DNA of 64,000 nt from Grimontia kaedaensis (GTDB taxonomy: Bacteria; Pseudomonadota; Gammaproteobacteria; Enterobacterales; Vibrionaceae), in NCBI RefSeq assembly GCF_023746615.1, contig NZ_CP082275.1:3472001-3536000 (forward strand), written 5' to 3'. The notes below the pieces were generated by a model, which saw only the letters and a list, made by a program, of their open reading frames with translations, ran no database searches and had not been told where the DNA came from. Both the position numbers and the translations under genes were made by a program. This document shows positions 26,905-41,773 of this stretch, piece by piece; position 1 is the stretch's first letter, and every line of letters begins with the position of its first letter.

Positions 26905-27303
26905 CTAATTTTTCGCTGCATCTTCGAAAGTTTTAAGCCATAACAATCCCACTGGGTACAGTTCGTATTTCGCGATACCTTTTTTCACAAAGGTAAATTC
27001 ATTCAAAATTTTCTCTGCTCCAGCCTTAGAGTTTGCTTTGATGAAAAACACGATATTAAGAATGTCGGTACCATTCTCAAAGTCTTGCTCTTCAGCCAAA
27101 TACGCATTCTCTACGGTGCCTTGCTCCCAGAGCTTTAGTAACTCTCCAGATTGAGTAGAAAGACTCTTACGAATCAGGTCAACATCATCCGTTGTGTATT
27201 CCCAAACAACAGCAAATGTGTCTCCGATTTTGTTCTCCTCAGCCTGAGCTGGTAACACAGCAGCTAGAAGGATAAACGCGAGAGATTTGATAGTTTTCAA
27301 CAT
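26905..27303 (-). CDS. Small exported protein of unknown function
   Basis: A 132-residue protein with a clear signal peptide (hydrophobic core about residues 8-19, AQA cleavage region near residue 21). The mature part of about 110 residues looks like a compact alpha/beta domain. The segment TDILNIVFFIKANSKAGAEKILNEF is reminiscent of dimeric alpha/beta barrel (YCII-like) proteins that bind small molecules, but no catalytic residue stands out. It is a single gene with no clear partner. I do not recognise the family with certainty, so the function is open. Confidence 0.75.
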   Translation of the reverse strand: MLKTIKSLAFILLAAVLPAQAEENKIGDTFAVVWEYTTDDVDLIRKSLSTQSGELLKLWEQGTVENAYLAEEQDFENGTDILNIVFFIKANSKAGAEKILNEFTFVKKGIAKYELYPVGLLWLKTFEDAAKN

Positions 27304-27594
27304 AGCAAGTATTCCTTTTTGCTTATGCTCCCTTGAGAGCTAGATCGATCATTCTCTTTGGATCTTGGCTACGTTATCTCCAATTCCTCAGCCAAAGTGT
27401 CCTTTTATCGAGAACCTAAATTAGGAAAAGAAATGCTAACAATCACAATAAAACCATAGTGTTAACAAATATGTTGATAATGTGATCTGATATGGAAAGA
27501 ACATGCGAGTTATTAGGAACAATATCGTGGGCGATATCTGGAATACTGATGGCATTAAAGTAAAAAAGTGTCGAATATAGAAAGATGCAGATGC
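27304..27594. other. Non-coding gap before the rRNA operon
   Basis: An AT-rich stretch with no convincing reading frame. It should contain the promoter of the exported protein (minus strand). I see no repeat or RNA-gene signature here. Confidence 0.6.
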
Positions 27595-27628
27595 AAAAAA
27601 GCCCTGACCGTCAGGTCAGGGCTTTTTT
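27595..27628 (-). terminator. rRNA operon terminator
   Basis: The stem GCCCTGACC / GGTCAGGGC with the 4-base loop GTCA is flanked by A- and T-runs. It lies about 10 bases beyond the 5S gene and should terminate the rRNA operon. Confidence 0.9.
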
Positions 27629-27637
27629 AAATTGGAA

Positions 27638-27755
27638 GCCTGGCGATGTCCTACTCTCACATGGGGAGACCCCACACTACCATCGGCGCTGTTACGTTTC
27701 ACTACTGAGTTCGGCATGGAGTCAGGTGGGTCCATAACGCTATGGTCGCCAAGCA
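27638..27755 (-). rRNA. rrf: 5S ribosomal RNA
   Basis: About 118 bases, recognised by its ends (TGCTTGGCGACC at the 5' end, GCCAGGC at the 3' end) and by the conserved internal CCGAACTCAG. The 3' end may vary by one or two bases. It is the last gene of the operon. Confidence 0.93.
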
Positions 27756-27881
27756 AATTCTGCTAAGTCTTCACCTTTTTAAAAAAGGTAAAAACCAAAA
27801 TCTTGGAAAGTGACTTGTTTGTTCTCGTTCTTACACATTCAACGTTCTTATTCGAGTCCGTCAAAACCCCTTGGGTGTTGT

Positions 27882-30769
<2,888 letters not shown>

Positions 30770-31030
30770 ATACAACCCCAAGAGGTTTCGTAGGTTCAAA
30801 CAACCAAGGTGTTCTAATAAGAACATGTTCACCCTTTTTGCCTCTGCTTTTTCTTAAAAAGCGGAAACATAAAGCGATGAACGATTTCGCCGGACTCAAA
30901 TATTGTTCATCACTTCCTAAGAAGGATGAAACCAAGAACACTTGAATGTGTTTGGTGTTAACTCCGTAGAGTCAACATTTGAGAACTTTTACAAACAAAC
31001 TCATTGAGTTTGTTTAGTCAGCTTTCCAGA

Positions 31031-31043
31031 TTTTTAAAGAGCA
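31031..31043 (-). promoter_or_regulatory. boxA antitermination site in the 16S-23S spacer
   Basis: TGCTCTTTAAAAA on the minus strand matches the rRNA antitermination boxA motif that recruits NusB/S10. It is located in the spacer between tRNA-Glu and 23S. Confidence 0.7.
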
Positions 31044-31102
31044 ATGCGATGTTCTTTCGAAGCACCACTTTCTAATCACACTCAATGAATGCGTTTAATA
31101 AG

Positions 31103-31178
31103 TGGCGTCCCATAGGGGAGTCGAACCCCTGTTACCGCCGTGAAAGGGCGGTGTCCTAGGCCTCTAGACGAATGGGAC
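31103..31178 (-). tRNA. tRNA-Glu(TTC)
   Basis: A 76-base tRNA with the CCA end encoded; the acceptor stem is GTCCCAT/ATGGGAC. The anticodon loop CTTTCAC gives anticodon TTC. It sits in the 16S-23S spacer, the usual place for tRNA-Glu in this type of operon. Confidence 0.97.
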
Positions 31179-31240
31179 ACATCGTTTCTTTACATTTCGA
31201 CCGTAGCAATCTGTGTGGACACTAGCATCAATAGTATCGT

Positions 31241-32793
<1,553 letters not shown>

Positions 32794-32970
32794 AAGTTTT
32801 TGGCTCGATGAAATACTGTTGTTGTTCTGTCTCCGCTTTTTAAAAAAGCAGAAGCAAAACGAATTGACTGTGCCGATATAACCGAAGTTATGTCGTTTGG
32901 TCACTCAGTAAACATCGATAAATTTTCATCTATCAATGACGAGTGCCCACACAGATTGCATTGGTCAAAT

Positions 32971-32982
32971 TGTTAAAGAACG
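32971..32982 (-). promoter_or_regulatory. boxA antitermination site in the rRNA leader
   Basis: CGTTCTTTAACA on the minus strand, a close match to the leader boxA, lies between the promoter and the 16S gene. Confidence 0.7.
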
Positions 32983-33031
32983 TTGACTTGGTAGCTTGCT
33001 CTGCGAGCCGCTTGCCGTGTCGATGTGGCGC

Positions 33032-33059
33032 AGTATAGGGACTTCGAAATTTGGCGCAA
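33032..33059 (-). promoter_or_regulatory. rRNA operon promoter
   Basis: On the minus strand TTGCGC (33054-33059) and TATACT (33032-33037) are 16 bases apart. The bases after the -10 element are GC-rich (GCGCC), a stringent-control discriminator. Upstream of the -35 are runs of T and A (GATTTTTTTCAAAAAACC), as in an UP element. Confidence 0.75.
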
Positions 33060-33342
33060 GTGGTTTTTTGAAAAAAATCACACTTTCGCGTTCAAGTGTT
33101 CAAATAACGCCCAAAAACAGCATTTTTGTATAAAAGATGAACAGATTTCTGCAGATCTTTGATGATCAGGATCAGAGGCCACGATCCAGATTTCGACAAT
33201 ATGTCGTTTCAATGACTGTTTTGTTTACCGCAAGACTATTCAGTAAAGCACATGCTGAAGAATCCGCACGGTTATTTTTGACTCATTTGTGTAAGTCGCT
33301 AGCCTAGTAAATACGTGGGGTGCGTTAAGACACTCTTTAAAA

Positions 33343-33372
33343 ACAAAAAAGCCCGCTTGCGCGGGCTTTTTC
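33343..33372 (-). terminator. Intrinsic terminator after groEL
   Basis: The stem GCCCGC / GCGGGC with loop TTGC is flanked by A- and T-runs, just after the groEL stop codon. Confidence 0.9.
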
Positions 33373-33395
33373 AGTTTCGGCTGGAAACGGGATGA

Positions 33396-35033
<1,638 letters not shown>

Positions 35034-35078
35034 TTCTCTCTTCCTTTTTAAATCTGTTCTTCAGTGATGAAATAGAAA

Positions 35079-35369
35079 TTACTCAACGATAGCCATGATG
35101 TCGTTTTCTGACAGGATCAGGACTTCTTTACCGTCGATTTTCTCAGTCTTAGTGCCGTAGCCTTCTGAGAAGATCACAGTGTCGCCAACTTTAACGTCCA
35201 GTGGCTGCACATTGCCGTTTTCAAGAATACGGCCCTTACCTACCGCCAGCACAACGCCACGCGTAGATTTTTCTGCAGCAGAACCAGTCAAAACGATGCC
35301 ACCAGCAGATTTTGATTCAACTTCCTGGCGTTCAACGATTACTCGATCGTGTAGTGGACGAATGTTCAT
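35079..35369 (-). CDS. groS: GroES, chaperonin 10
   Basis: A 96-residue co-chaperonin that forms the heptameric lid of GroEL. The MNIRPLHDRVIVER start and the mobile-loop segment (about residues 16-34) are typical. I start at ATG 35369, which has GGAGACGACC upstream. It is the first gene of the operon and is preceded by a sigma-32-like promoter. Confidence 0.99.
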   Translation of the reverse strand: MNIRPLHDRVIVERQEVESKSAGGIVLTGSAAEKSTRGVVLAVGKGRILENGNVQPLDVKVGDTVIFSEGYGTKTEKIDGKEVLILSENDIMAIVE

Positions 35370-35501
35370 TGGTCGTCTCCTGAATAAATGTAGTGATCCA
35401 TGTGATAAATGAAGTGGAAACTGCCACACAATGCAGGTTCCGAATTTCTGAATCCCTGACAGACAGCGTCTCATCAAGGATTAAGTCGATTTGCGTATAA
35501 C

Positions 35502-35528
35502 GTGGGGGTGGGTTATCTCAATCCCAAG
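35502..35528 (-). promoter_or_regulatory. Heat-shock (sigma-32) promoter of groES
   Basis: On the minus strand CTTGGG (35523-35528) and CCCCAC (35502-35507) are 15 bases apart, a good match to the sigma-32 consensus CTTGAA-N13-15-CCCCAT. The C-rich run around the -10 element is typical of groE promoters. Confidence 0.75.
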
Positions 35529-35679
35529 GGGCTAAGTGCAAATTTTTTCCATTTTTTTACCCAATACCTTTTGCTCCATCACATTCTATGAATTAGGGTA
35601 GCCGTGCCTTAGCAAACATAACGATATGCAACCTTGGCGTATTGTTGACTTCCCAGCGCTACCTCTTATCGAGATTGGA

Positions 35680-37023
35680 ATGAAGGACAAACACGGCCTG
35701 CTTTCTGGCCCCATTGACCAAACGCTTAAAAATATGACCATCCCTATGGTGTTTGGTCTTGTAGCGATCCTCGCGTTTAATCTGGTCGATACCTTCTTTA
35801 TTTCCTTGCTGGGCACGGAAGCATTGGCTGCGGTGAGTTTCACTTTTCCGATCACCTTTGCGGTGAACTGCATCACCATGGGCATTGGTGTGGGTATCTC
35901 TACTGGCGTTGCCCGATTACTGGGTCGAAGCGCCCAAATCGATGCTGCCCGCCTATCAGGGCATGGTTTGATGCTCGCGGTCATTTTGGTGATTGCAGCA
36001 AGCGCATTAGGTCTGACGACGATCAATCCCTTATTCCGGATGCTTGGTGCACACGAAAACCTGTTGCCATTGATCCATGACTATATGTCGGTGTGGTATC
36101 TCACTATCCCTCTATTAGTTATCCCGATGGCAGGCAACTCCGCCATCCGTGCCACGGGTGACACCAAAACCCCTGCCAAGATCATGATAGTGGCTGGCTT
36201 TATTAATGGTCTTCTCGACCCGCTATTGATTTTCGGGCTTGGCCCAATTCCCGCGCTGGGTGTAAAAGGCGCGGCAATTGCCAGTGCGATCAGTTGGGCT
36301 GGGGCATTGGTTTGTTCGCTGTATGTGCTGATAAAGAGGGAAAAGCTACTGGCTTGGCCGTCACCAACGAAAATTGTGCAGGATTGGAAAGATATCCTCG
36401 CCATTGGCACTCCGGCTGCGCTGTCCAATGCGCTAAACCCAATTTCCGGTGCGATTTTGATGGCCATGCTCGCGGCACAAGGTACTGCGGCTGTTGCTGC
36501 TTATGGTGCAGCGCAACGGGTGGAGTCTTTGCTGTTAATTGTGATGATGGCACTGACCTCAGCCCTAACGCCTTTGATGGCGCAGAATTTCGGCGCCAAT
36601 AACCCAACACGCTCATTCGAAGCGCTATTTCGGGCCATACGTTTTTCTGTCATGTTCCAGTTCATCGTGTTTCTGGCCATGGTGCCACTTAGCGTGCCGA
36701 TTTCCGCTATTTTCAGTCAGGAACCTGCCGTACAAAACAAGTTGTGGCATTACCTGATTGTGGTTCCCATCAGCTATGGTATGCAAGGTGTGATGATGAT
36801 GTTGGTCAGCGCATTAAACGCAATGAAGAAACCAGTTCATGCCTTCATCATGAACCTGATTCGATTGTTTGTATTGCTACTCCCTATGGCTTGGTTTGGA
36901 AGCTTGGTTGACGGTACAGAGGGTATGTTTATCGGCATAGCTGTCGCCAATGGGATTACAGGGGTGCTGGCATACCTGTACGCTCTGACATTGCGACGCG
37001 GCATTCCAGCCCCTACTCAGTAG
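35680..37023 (+). CDS. MATE-family multidrug efflux protein
   Basis: A 447-residue inner-membrane antiporter of the MATE family with twelve predicted transmembrane helices in two halves. I start at ATG 35680 (KDKHGLLSGPIDQTLKNMTIP), since the longer upstream frame has no family match. It exports cationic drugs or metabolites in exchange for sodium or protons. The first gene of the accessory block; its stop overlaps the end of the convergent marR gene by seven bases. Confidence 0.85.
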   Translation: MKDKHGLLSGPIDQTLKNMTIPMVFGLVAILAFNLVDTFFISLLGTEALAAVSFTFPITFAVNCITMGIGVGISTGVARLLGRSAQIDAARLSGHGLMLAVILVIAASALGLTTINPLFRMLGAHENLLPLIHDYMSVWYLTIPLLVIPMAGNSAIRATGDTKTPAKIMIVAGFINGLLDPLLIFGLGPIPALGVKGAAIASAISWAGALVCSLYVLIKREKLLAWPSPTKIVQDWKDILAIGTPAALSNALNPISGAILMAMLAAQGTAAVAAYGAAQRVESLLLIVMMALTSALTPLMAQNFGANNPTRSFEALFRAIRFSVMFQFIVFLAMVPLSVPISAIFSQEPAVQNKLWHYLIVVPISYGMQGVMMMLVSALNAMKKPVHAFIMNLIRLFVLLLPMAWFGSLVDGTEGMFIGIAVANGITGVLAYLYALTLRRGIPAPTQ

Positions 37024-37481
37024 TCCAGCCCAGAATCTTCCAGTTGTCGGGTACGAAGCTGCAATGCATCAAGCGCCTGATATAAATCCCGATATTGAGA
37101 ACCTGTCAGCCCATCAAGCATGCCGCGCTCCCATTCCAATACCCGTGGAACAATACGGTCATACAATGCCTTGCCTTCATGGGTTAACCGTACCAATGCT
37201 GCACGCTGATCGGTCGCATGAGCTTCACGAACCACCCAGCCACGGCCTTCTAGCTTGGTTAGGATGCGAGACACTTTCACCTTGTCCAGACTGGTTTCAC
37301 GTGATAAATCCCTCGACATCAAGCCATCACGAGCCCCCAACGAAGCGAGTATCCGCCACTCCGGTCGCGAGATGCCGAATTCGTTTTCATAGATAGCTGC
37401 CATACTGTCAGCCACCTTTTCAGCGGTTTGTACCAGCTTATAAGGAAGGAAATTGTCGAGGGAAAGATCAGGCTTAACCAT
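37017..37481 (-). CDS. MarR-family transcriptional regulator
   Basis: A 154-residue winged-helix dimeric repressor. I start at ATG 37481, because a longer start would overlap the TRAP gene. The DNA-binding region (about residues 60-105, with SRDLSRETSLDKVKVSRILTKLE) and the DQRAALVRLT wing are typical of MarR. It is the last gene of the dctPQM-marR operon. It is the obvious candidate to bind the palindromes between dctP and the homogentisate operon, with an aromatic acid as ligand. This is inference from position. It also overlaps the end of the convergent MATE gene. Confidence 0.85.
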   Translation of the reverse strand: MVKPDLSLDNFLPYKLVQTAEKVADSMAAIYENEFGISRPEWRILASLGARDGLMSRDLSRETSLDKVKVSRILTKLEGRGWVVREAHATDQRAALVRLTHEGKALYDRIVPRVLEWERGMLDGLTGSQYRDLYQALDALQLRTRQLEDSGLDY

Positions 37482-37510
37482 GTGAATCCTTTTACTGCAA
37501 ATGTGCTCAA

Positions 37511-38812
37511 TCAGGCATAGAGCCAATGGGGAAGCGCCAGAGAAATAGCCGGTATGAAGGCGATCAATGCCAATCGCACCATGTCAGCCACCCAGAACGG
37601 GACGATACCACGAAAGATAGTTTTAGTGCTGATATCCTTCACTACCCCCGAGAGCACAAACACATTCATGCCTACAGGTGGCGTAATAAGGCTGATTTCT
37701 GTCACTACAACCACCAGAATACCAAACCAAATCAGGTCAAACCCAAGGCTTTGCACCAGCGGAAAGAAAATCGGTACCGTGAGCAGCAGCATCGACATAC
37801 TTTCAAACACGCAACCTAGCAGCAAGTAGACCAGAATGATGATCCCCAGTACTGCAAAAGGTGATAGATCCATACTGGTTACCCACATCAAAAGTTCATC
37901 AGTGAATCCGGCACGATTGATAAAATTGGAAAAAATCAGCGCCGAAATCACCACACTGAACAACACAGAAGAAGTCATCGCCGTCTCAACCAGTACTTCT
38001 TTTAGTACCGGTAAGCTAAGTTGGCGTTTCAGCAATGCAATGATAAACGCACCTGCCGCGCCAATCCCCGCCGCCTCAGTCGGCGTAAACACACCCGCAT
38101 AAATGCCTCCCATCACCAGCACAAAGAGAGCCAACGTTGATAGAACACCTTTCAATGCTGCGAAACGTTCCGGCCAACTTAACGCTTTCAGTGGTGGCGC
38201 ACTTTCAGGGTCGCGGGATACCACCCATTGTACCGCCAGCAAATACAGCACTACGCCAAGTAATCCGGGAACTAATCCTGCGGCGAATAATTCCCGAATA
38301 CTGCTCTCGGTTAGAAGGCCATAGACCACCAGCATTACGCTGGGCGGAATCAAAATGCCTAACGTACCGCCCGCCGCAATAGAGGCCGAAGCCAGTGAGT
38401 CGCGATAACCGTATTTTCGCATTGGAGGCATGGCCACTTTCGACATCGTAGCTGCTGTCGCTAAGCTGGAACCGCATATCGCAGAGAAACCGCCACATGC
38501 CAGAATAGTCGCCATCGAAAGCCCCCCTTTGCGATGACCCACAAAGGCATTTGAGGCGCGGTAAAGTTCACTGGAAATTCCCGCCTTGTTGACCAAATTA
38601 CCCATTAGGATGAACAGTGGGATAACCGACAGACTATAATCTTGCCCGGTATCCACAATACGACGCGCAGCCATAGACAGGGTGGCATTCCAGTTAAAAT
38701 CAATGAGCCAGGCAAAGCCGACAAAACCCACGATCCCCATACTGTAAGCTAATGGGAAGCGGGCGAGCACCAAAAGAAGAAGGACTACAAATCCAATTAG
38801 GGTTTCCGTCAT
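37511..38812 (-). CDS. TRAP transporter large permease (DctM)
   Basis: A 433-residue integral membrane subunit of a TRAP (tripartite ATP-independent periplasmic) transporter, with about 12 transmembrane helices and the family's Gly-rich loops (for example SGSSLATAATMSKVAMP near 115, and the IPPS and ITPPVGMN segments). It uses the sodium gradient to import a solute bound by the periplasmic DctP protein. It overlaps dctQ by one base, so the three genes form one transcription unit with marR. The likely solute is an aromatic acid. Confidence 0.92.
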   Translation of the reverse strand: MTETLIGFVVLLLLVLARFPLAYSMGIVGFVGFAWLIDFNWNATLSMAARRIVDTGQDYSLSVIPLFILMGNLVNKAGISSELYRASNAFVGHRKGGLSMATILACGGFSAICGSSLATAATMSKVAMPPMRKYGYRDSLASASIAAGGTLGILIPPSVMLVVYGLLTESSIRELFAAGLVPGLLGVVLYLLAVQWVVSRDPESAPPLKALSWPERFAALKGVLSTLALFVLVMGGIYAGVFTPTEAAGIGAAGAFIIALLKRQLSLPVLKEVLVETAMTSSVLFSVVISALIFSNFINRAGFTDELLMWVTSMDLSPFAVLGIIILVYLLLGCVFESMSMLLLTVPIFFPLVQSLGFDLIWFGILVVVVTEISLITPPVGMNVFVLSGVVKDISTKTIFRGIVPFWVADMVRLALIAFIPAISLALPHWLYA

Positions 38813-39324
38813 CAGTTATGCTCCGAAGGTGAAGGGAGAACAGCGGGGTGACGAAGCAGCAAAGCGGCAACCAGCCCAATGGCAGCCATCATCGAAAGCC
38901 AACTCATCGCTGAAATAAAGTAGATAAGATACGCAGTTGGGATGGCCAACACATCGGTTTCATCGCCATAGATCAGGGCACGTGTGGCCAGTTGCCACAC
39001 CTTATTGGCTACCAGCCCAAGCGCTGCTGCACTGACAAGATTGATGACCACTTCCCGCCATCTGACCCAACGGTAAGGCACATGGTCATCCAACAAATCC
39101 ACGCAGATGTGCGACCGCCGCCAGGTCACCATAGGGTAGGCACCGAAAACCACCACAGCTAAAGTCAGTTCGATGATCTCTACCCCGCCATTTAGCGGGG
39201 TATTGAAAAAGTAGCGACCAAAAACATCGACCGTGGTGGCGACCATCATCAGCATCAATGACAGGGCAACAACACCTTCCAACAGCAGGCCGCAAACTCG
39301 CAACATAGCTGCCATGATGATCAC
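38812..39324 (-). CDS. TRAP transporter small permease (DctQ)
   Basis: A 170-residue membrane protein with four transmembrane helices, the small subunit of the TRAP transporter. The FGRYFFNTPLNGGVEI segment is typical of DctQ. I start at the GTG at 39324, which overlaps the dctP stop (GTGA); ATG at 39315 is possible. The one-base overlap with dctM supports coupling. Confidence 0.9.
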   Translation of the reverse strand: MIIMAAMLRVCGLLLEGVVALSLMLMMVATTVDVFGRYFFNTPLNGGVEIIELTLAVVVFGAYPMVTWRRSHICVDLLDDHVPYRWVRWREVVINLVSAAALGLVANKVWQLATRALIYGDETDVLAIPTAYLIYFISAMSWLSMMAAIGLVAALLLRHPAVLPSPSEHN

Positions 39325-40349
39325 TGCCCACTAAACACAGAGACTTGTTCGCGGTAATAGTCTAGAGCAGTCTGGGGATCCTTAATGCGCACATCGGCCT
39401 GTTTCAGCCACTGCGCTTCAATGCCCTCTGCCATGGCTTGGGCTGAGGCCACCATTTGCGGATCTGCTTCAACGACAGGCGTACCTTTAGCCAAACTATC
39501 TGCAACGCCGGCAGCGTCAGCTTTATCCATCATCTGACCAAAAAGTTGTGAGAGTTTTTCGCCGGATACACTCAGCACTGCTTCTCTGTCTTGATCAGAC
39601 AAGCTATCCAGTGTGTCGCGGTTCATCAGTATACTGAAGCTGCCTCGGTACAAGCCCCCCGGAAAAACCACCGTATGAGGTGCCACTTCGTTCAGACGAA
39701 AGCTTTTCAGAGTCTCCAGCGTAAAGAAAGCGCCATCGACCACACCTTGCGATAACGCTTCATAAACTTTGTTTGGCGGCAATGCGACCGGTACAACGCC
39801 CATACGCTCTGCCAGTGTGGTCATCACATCCCCAGCAACGCGCATCTTTTTACCTTTGAGGTCGGCAAAGCTATTCACTGGCTCTCGTGTGATGATGGCA
39901 CCCGGACCATGAACACCGACTGCCAATACCTCCAATCCTCTGTGTTCCTTACCTTTTTTCAGATATTTATCGAATGTACGCCAGTAAGCGACCGAAGCCT
40001 CTTCGGAAGAAAGGGTGTTATCAAAAGTCGGGATTTCAGGAAGTTTAGTCAGTTCAAAACGGCCGGGTTTAAAGCCATGAAAGAACCAAGTGACATCTGC
40101 CACACCATCCAGCACCAAATCGGCTTGAGCTGGCGGTGGCCCCATGTTGTATTCCACTTTTACGTCAACCCGACCATCGGTTGCCTCTTCCACCCATTTA
40201 CCCCATGTCGGCCATACCATGGCGTTAATACCGTGATTAGGTGATGCCCATGAGCTAATGCGAAGAGTTGTCTCGGCAGCCTGAACGGTGAAGGAAAAAC
40301 TGAGAACGGCAGCGGCCAAAGACCAGGAAATTGCTTCACGTTTCCACAT
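39321..40349 (-). CDS. TRAP transporter periplasmic solute-binding protein (DctP)
   Basis: A 342-residue protein with an N-terminal signal peptide (about residues 8-24, ending VQA). It belongs to the DctP/TAXI-like family of two-lobed binding proteins. The GDVMTTLAERMGVVPVALPPNKVYEALSQGVVDG block carries the conserved substrate-binding region. Arg residues in it may bind a carboxylate. It is first in the operon and is divergent from the homogentisate dioxygenase gene, which suggests it brings in an aromatic acid that feeds that pathway. Confidence 0.92.
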   Translation of the reverse strand: MWKREAISWSLAAAVLSFSFTVQAAETTLRISSWASPNHGINAMVWPTWGKWVEEATDGRVDVKVEYNMGPPPAQADLVLDGVADVTWFFHGFKPGRFELTKLPEIPTFDNTLSSEEASVAYWRTFDKYLKKGKEHRGLEVLAVGVHGPGAIITREPVNSFADLKGKKMRVAGDVMTTLAERMGVVPVALPPNKVYEALSQGVVDGAFFTLETLKSFRLNEVAPHTVVFPGGLYRGSFSILMNRDTLDSLSDQDREAVLSVSGEKLSQLFGQMMDKADAAGVADSLAKGTPVVEADPQMVASAQAMAEGIEAQWLKQADVRIKDPQTALDYYREQVSVFSGQ

Positions 40350-40367
40350 GTTTACGACTCCATATTC

Positions 40368-40381
40368 GTTTCAAATGCAAC
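40368..40381. promoter_or_regulatory. Operator-like palindrome 1 (candidate MarR site)
   Basis: GTTTCAAATGCAAC, one base off the GTTTCA-N2-TGAAAC palindrome, lies just upstream of the dctP start codon. It is related to sites 2 and 3. Confidence 0.5.
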
Positions 40382-40500
40382 AATAATGACTGCATCGAAG
40401 TATCCCGTATCTAATACGCACAAAAACTGTACGATTTTGAAATAGAAGCATGACGACAGATTTATCGCAACAACTTTTTAACATAAGGGTAAATTTTTTG

Positions 40501-40528
40501 TTGCATTACCACAGATTCTGGCGATACT
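40501..40528 (+). promoter_or_regulatory. Candidate promoter of the homogentisate operon
   Basis: TTGCAT (40501-40506) and GATACT (40523-40528) are 16 bases apart. The operator palindromes begin 16 bases downstream, which would place them around the transcription start, as for a repressor. Confidence 0.45.
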
Positions 40529-40543
40529 AAAAAGCACCATATA

Positions 40544-40557
40544 GTTTCATTTGAAAC
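40544..40557. promoter_or_regulatory. Operator-like palindrome 2 (candidate MarR site)
   Basis: GTTTCATTTGAAAC, a perfect GTTTCA-TT-TGAAAC palindrome, lies in the divergent dctP/hmgA region. Confidence 0.6.
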
Positions 40558-40565
40558 CATTATTC

Positions 40566-40581
40566 GGTTTCAATTGATACC
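40566..40581. promoter_or_regulatory. Operator-like palindrome 3 (candidate MarR site)
   Basis: GGTTTCAATTGATACC, a 16-base palindrome with one mismatch, has its centre 23 bases (about two helical turns) from site 2. Two sites on the same face of the helix would fit cooperative binding of a MarR dimer. Confidence 0.6.
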
Positions 40582-40604
40582 ATTTTCATACTCAGGAGTG
40601 AGCT

Positions 40605-41744
40605 ATGCGGAAGTGGTTTTCGTTTCCCATCACCGAAGGGAAAGCGTCAAGACAGGCGCATTGTGATTTACCCGAAGGCACGTTTGAGCGCGAATGCGGC
40701 AAAGAGGGGTTCTTTGGCCCGGCCACCCACATGTATCATCAACATGCCCCGACAGGCTGGTCAGAATGGGAAGGCGATCTTCGTCCTCATGCGTTTGATA
40801 CCAATAAGGTCGAAGATATTGGTGATAACCCACTGACTGCACCACTTTTGCTCTCCAATGCCAATGTGAAAGTCAGGATCTGGCGCTGCGAAACAGCGAT
40901 GGAGTATCTGGTACGAAATGGTGACGGTGACGAGTGCCTGTTTATCCACGAAGGTTCCGGCTCACTTTTCTGTGATTACGGCCACCTGCGCTTTCGCGAT
41001 GGTGATTACCTTATCTTGCCGCGCTCCACCAATTGGCGTATTGAGCCTGACTCTGCCGTTACTGTGCTAATGATCGAAGCCACTCATGGATCTTATATGA
41101 CAGCAGAGCGTGGGATCGTTGGCGATCATGCTGTGTTTGATCCGGCAGTGCTGGAATATGCCAAGATCGATGATGCTTTTATTGCTCAGCAACAAGACGA
41201 AAAATCATGGCAGGTGTACCTGAAATCCCGTAATGCGATGAACCGCATTACCTACCCATTTAACCCACTTGATGCAGTTGGCTGGAAAGGAAACCTCACC
41301 GTATTCCGGCTCAACTGGCGTGACATACGACCGCTGATGAGTCACCGCTATCATCTTCCGCCTTCAGCGCACACCACCTTTGTCGCCAATGGCTTTGTGA
41401 TTTGTACTTTTGTGCCGCGCCCAATTGAGTCCGATCCCGGCGCGCTCAAGGTGCCCTTCTATCACAACAATGATGACTATGATGAAGTCATCTTCTATCA
41501 CAAAGGCGAGTTCTTCAGCCGAGACAACATTCACCCCGGCATGATGACTGTGCATCCTTGTGGCTTCCCGCACGGCCCGCACCCCAAAGCTTTTGCAGCT
41601 GGCGCTAAAGCCACCAAAAAAGAAACTGATGAAGTCGCGGTGATGATTGATACCCGAATGCCGCTCGATTTGGGCGAGGCAGCGAAACAAACCGAGCTCG
41701 ATGATTACGTCCTGTCCTGGCGCACACCGCCTCGTGGCGAATAG
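40605..41744 (+). CDS. hmgA: Homogentisate 1,2-dioxygenase
   Basis: A 379-residue cupin-fold iron(II) dioxygenase of the bacterial homogentisate dioxygenase family. It opens the ring of homogentisate to give maleylacetoacetate. Likely iron ligands are in the segments YHNNDDYDE (His287, Glu294) and HPCGFPHGPHP (His317, His323, His326). It opens an operon with FAH, maleylacetoacetate isomerase and acetoacetyl-CoA synthetase. The start ATG has CAGGAG upstream. No gene for 4-hydroxyphenylpyruvate dioxygenase lies beside it. Confidence 0.9.
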   Translation: MRKWFSFPITEGKASRQAHCDLPEGTFERECGKEGFFGPATHMYHQHAPTGWSEWEGDLRPHAFDTNKVEDIGDNPLTAPLLLSNANVKVRIWRCETAMEYLVRNGDGDECLFIHEGSGSLFCDYGHLRFRDGDYLILPRSTNWRIEPDSAVTVLMIEATHGSYMTAERGIVGDHAVFDPAVLEYAKIDDAFIAQQQDEKSWQVYLKSRNAMNRITYPFNPLDAVGWKGNLTVFRLNWRDIRPLMSHRYHLPPSAHTTFVANGFVICTFVPRPIESDPGALKVPFYHNNDDYDEVIFYHKGEFFSRDNIHPGMMTVHPCGFPHGPHPKAFAAGAKATKKETDEVAVMIDTRMPLDLGEAAKQTELDDYVLSWRTPPRGE

Positions 41745-41773
41745 ATCGCAGACATTAGATTAAGGAATAGATG

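Larger units (their letters stand above)
32794..33342. other. rRNA leader and upstream region
   Basis: This 549-base gap has no gene. It contains the boxA leader site at 32971-32982 (CGTTCTTTAACA on the minus strand), a strong rRNA promoter at 33032-33059 and an A/T-rich stretch upstream of it that could act as an UP element. A weaker second promoter, further upstream near 33127, is uncertain. Confidence 0.8.
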
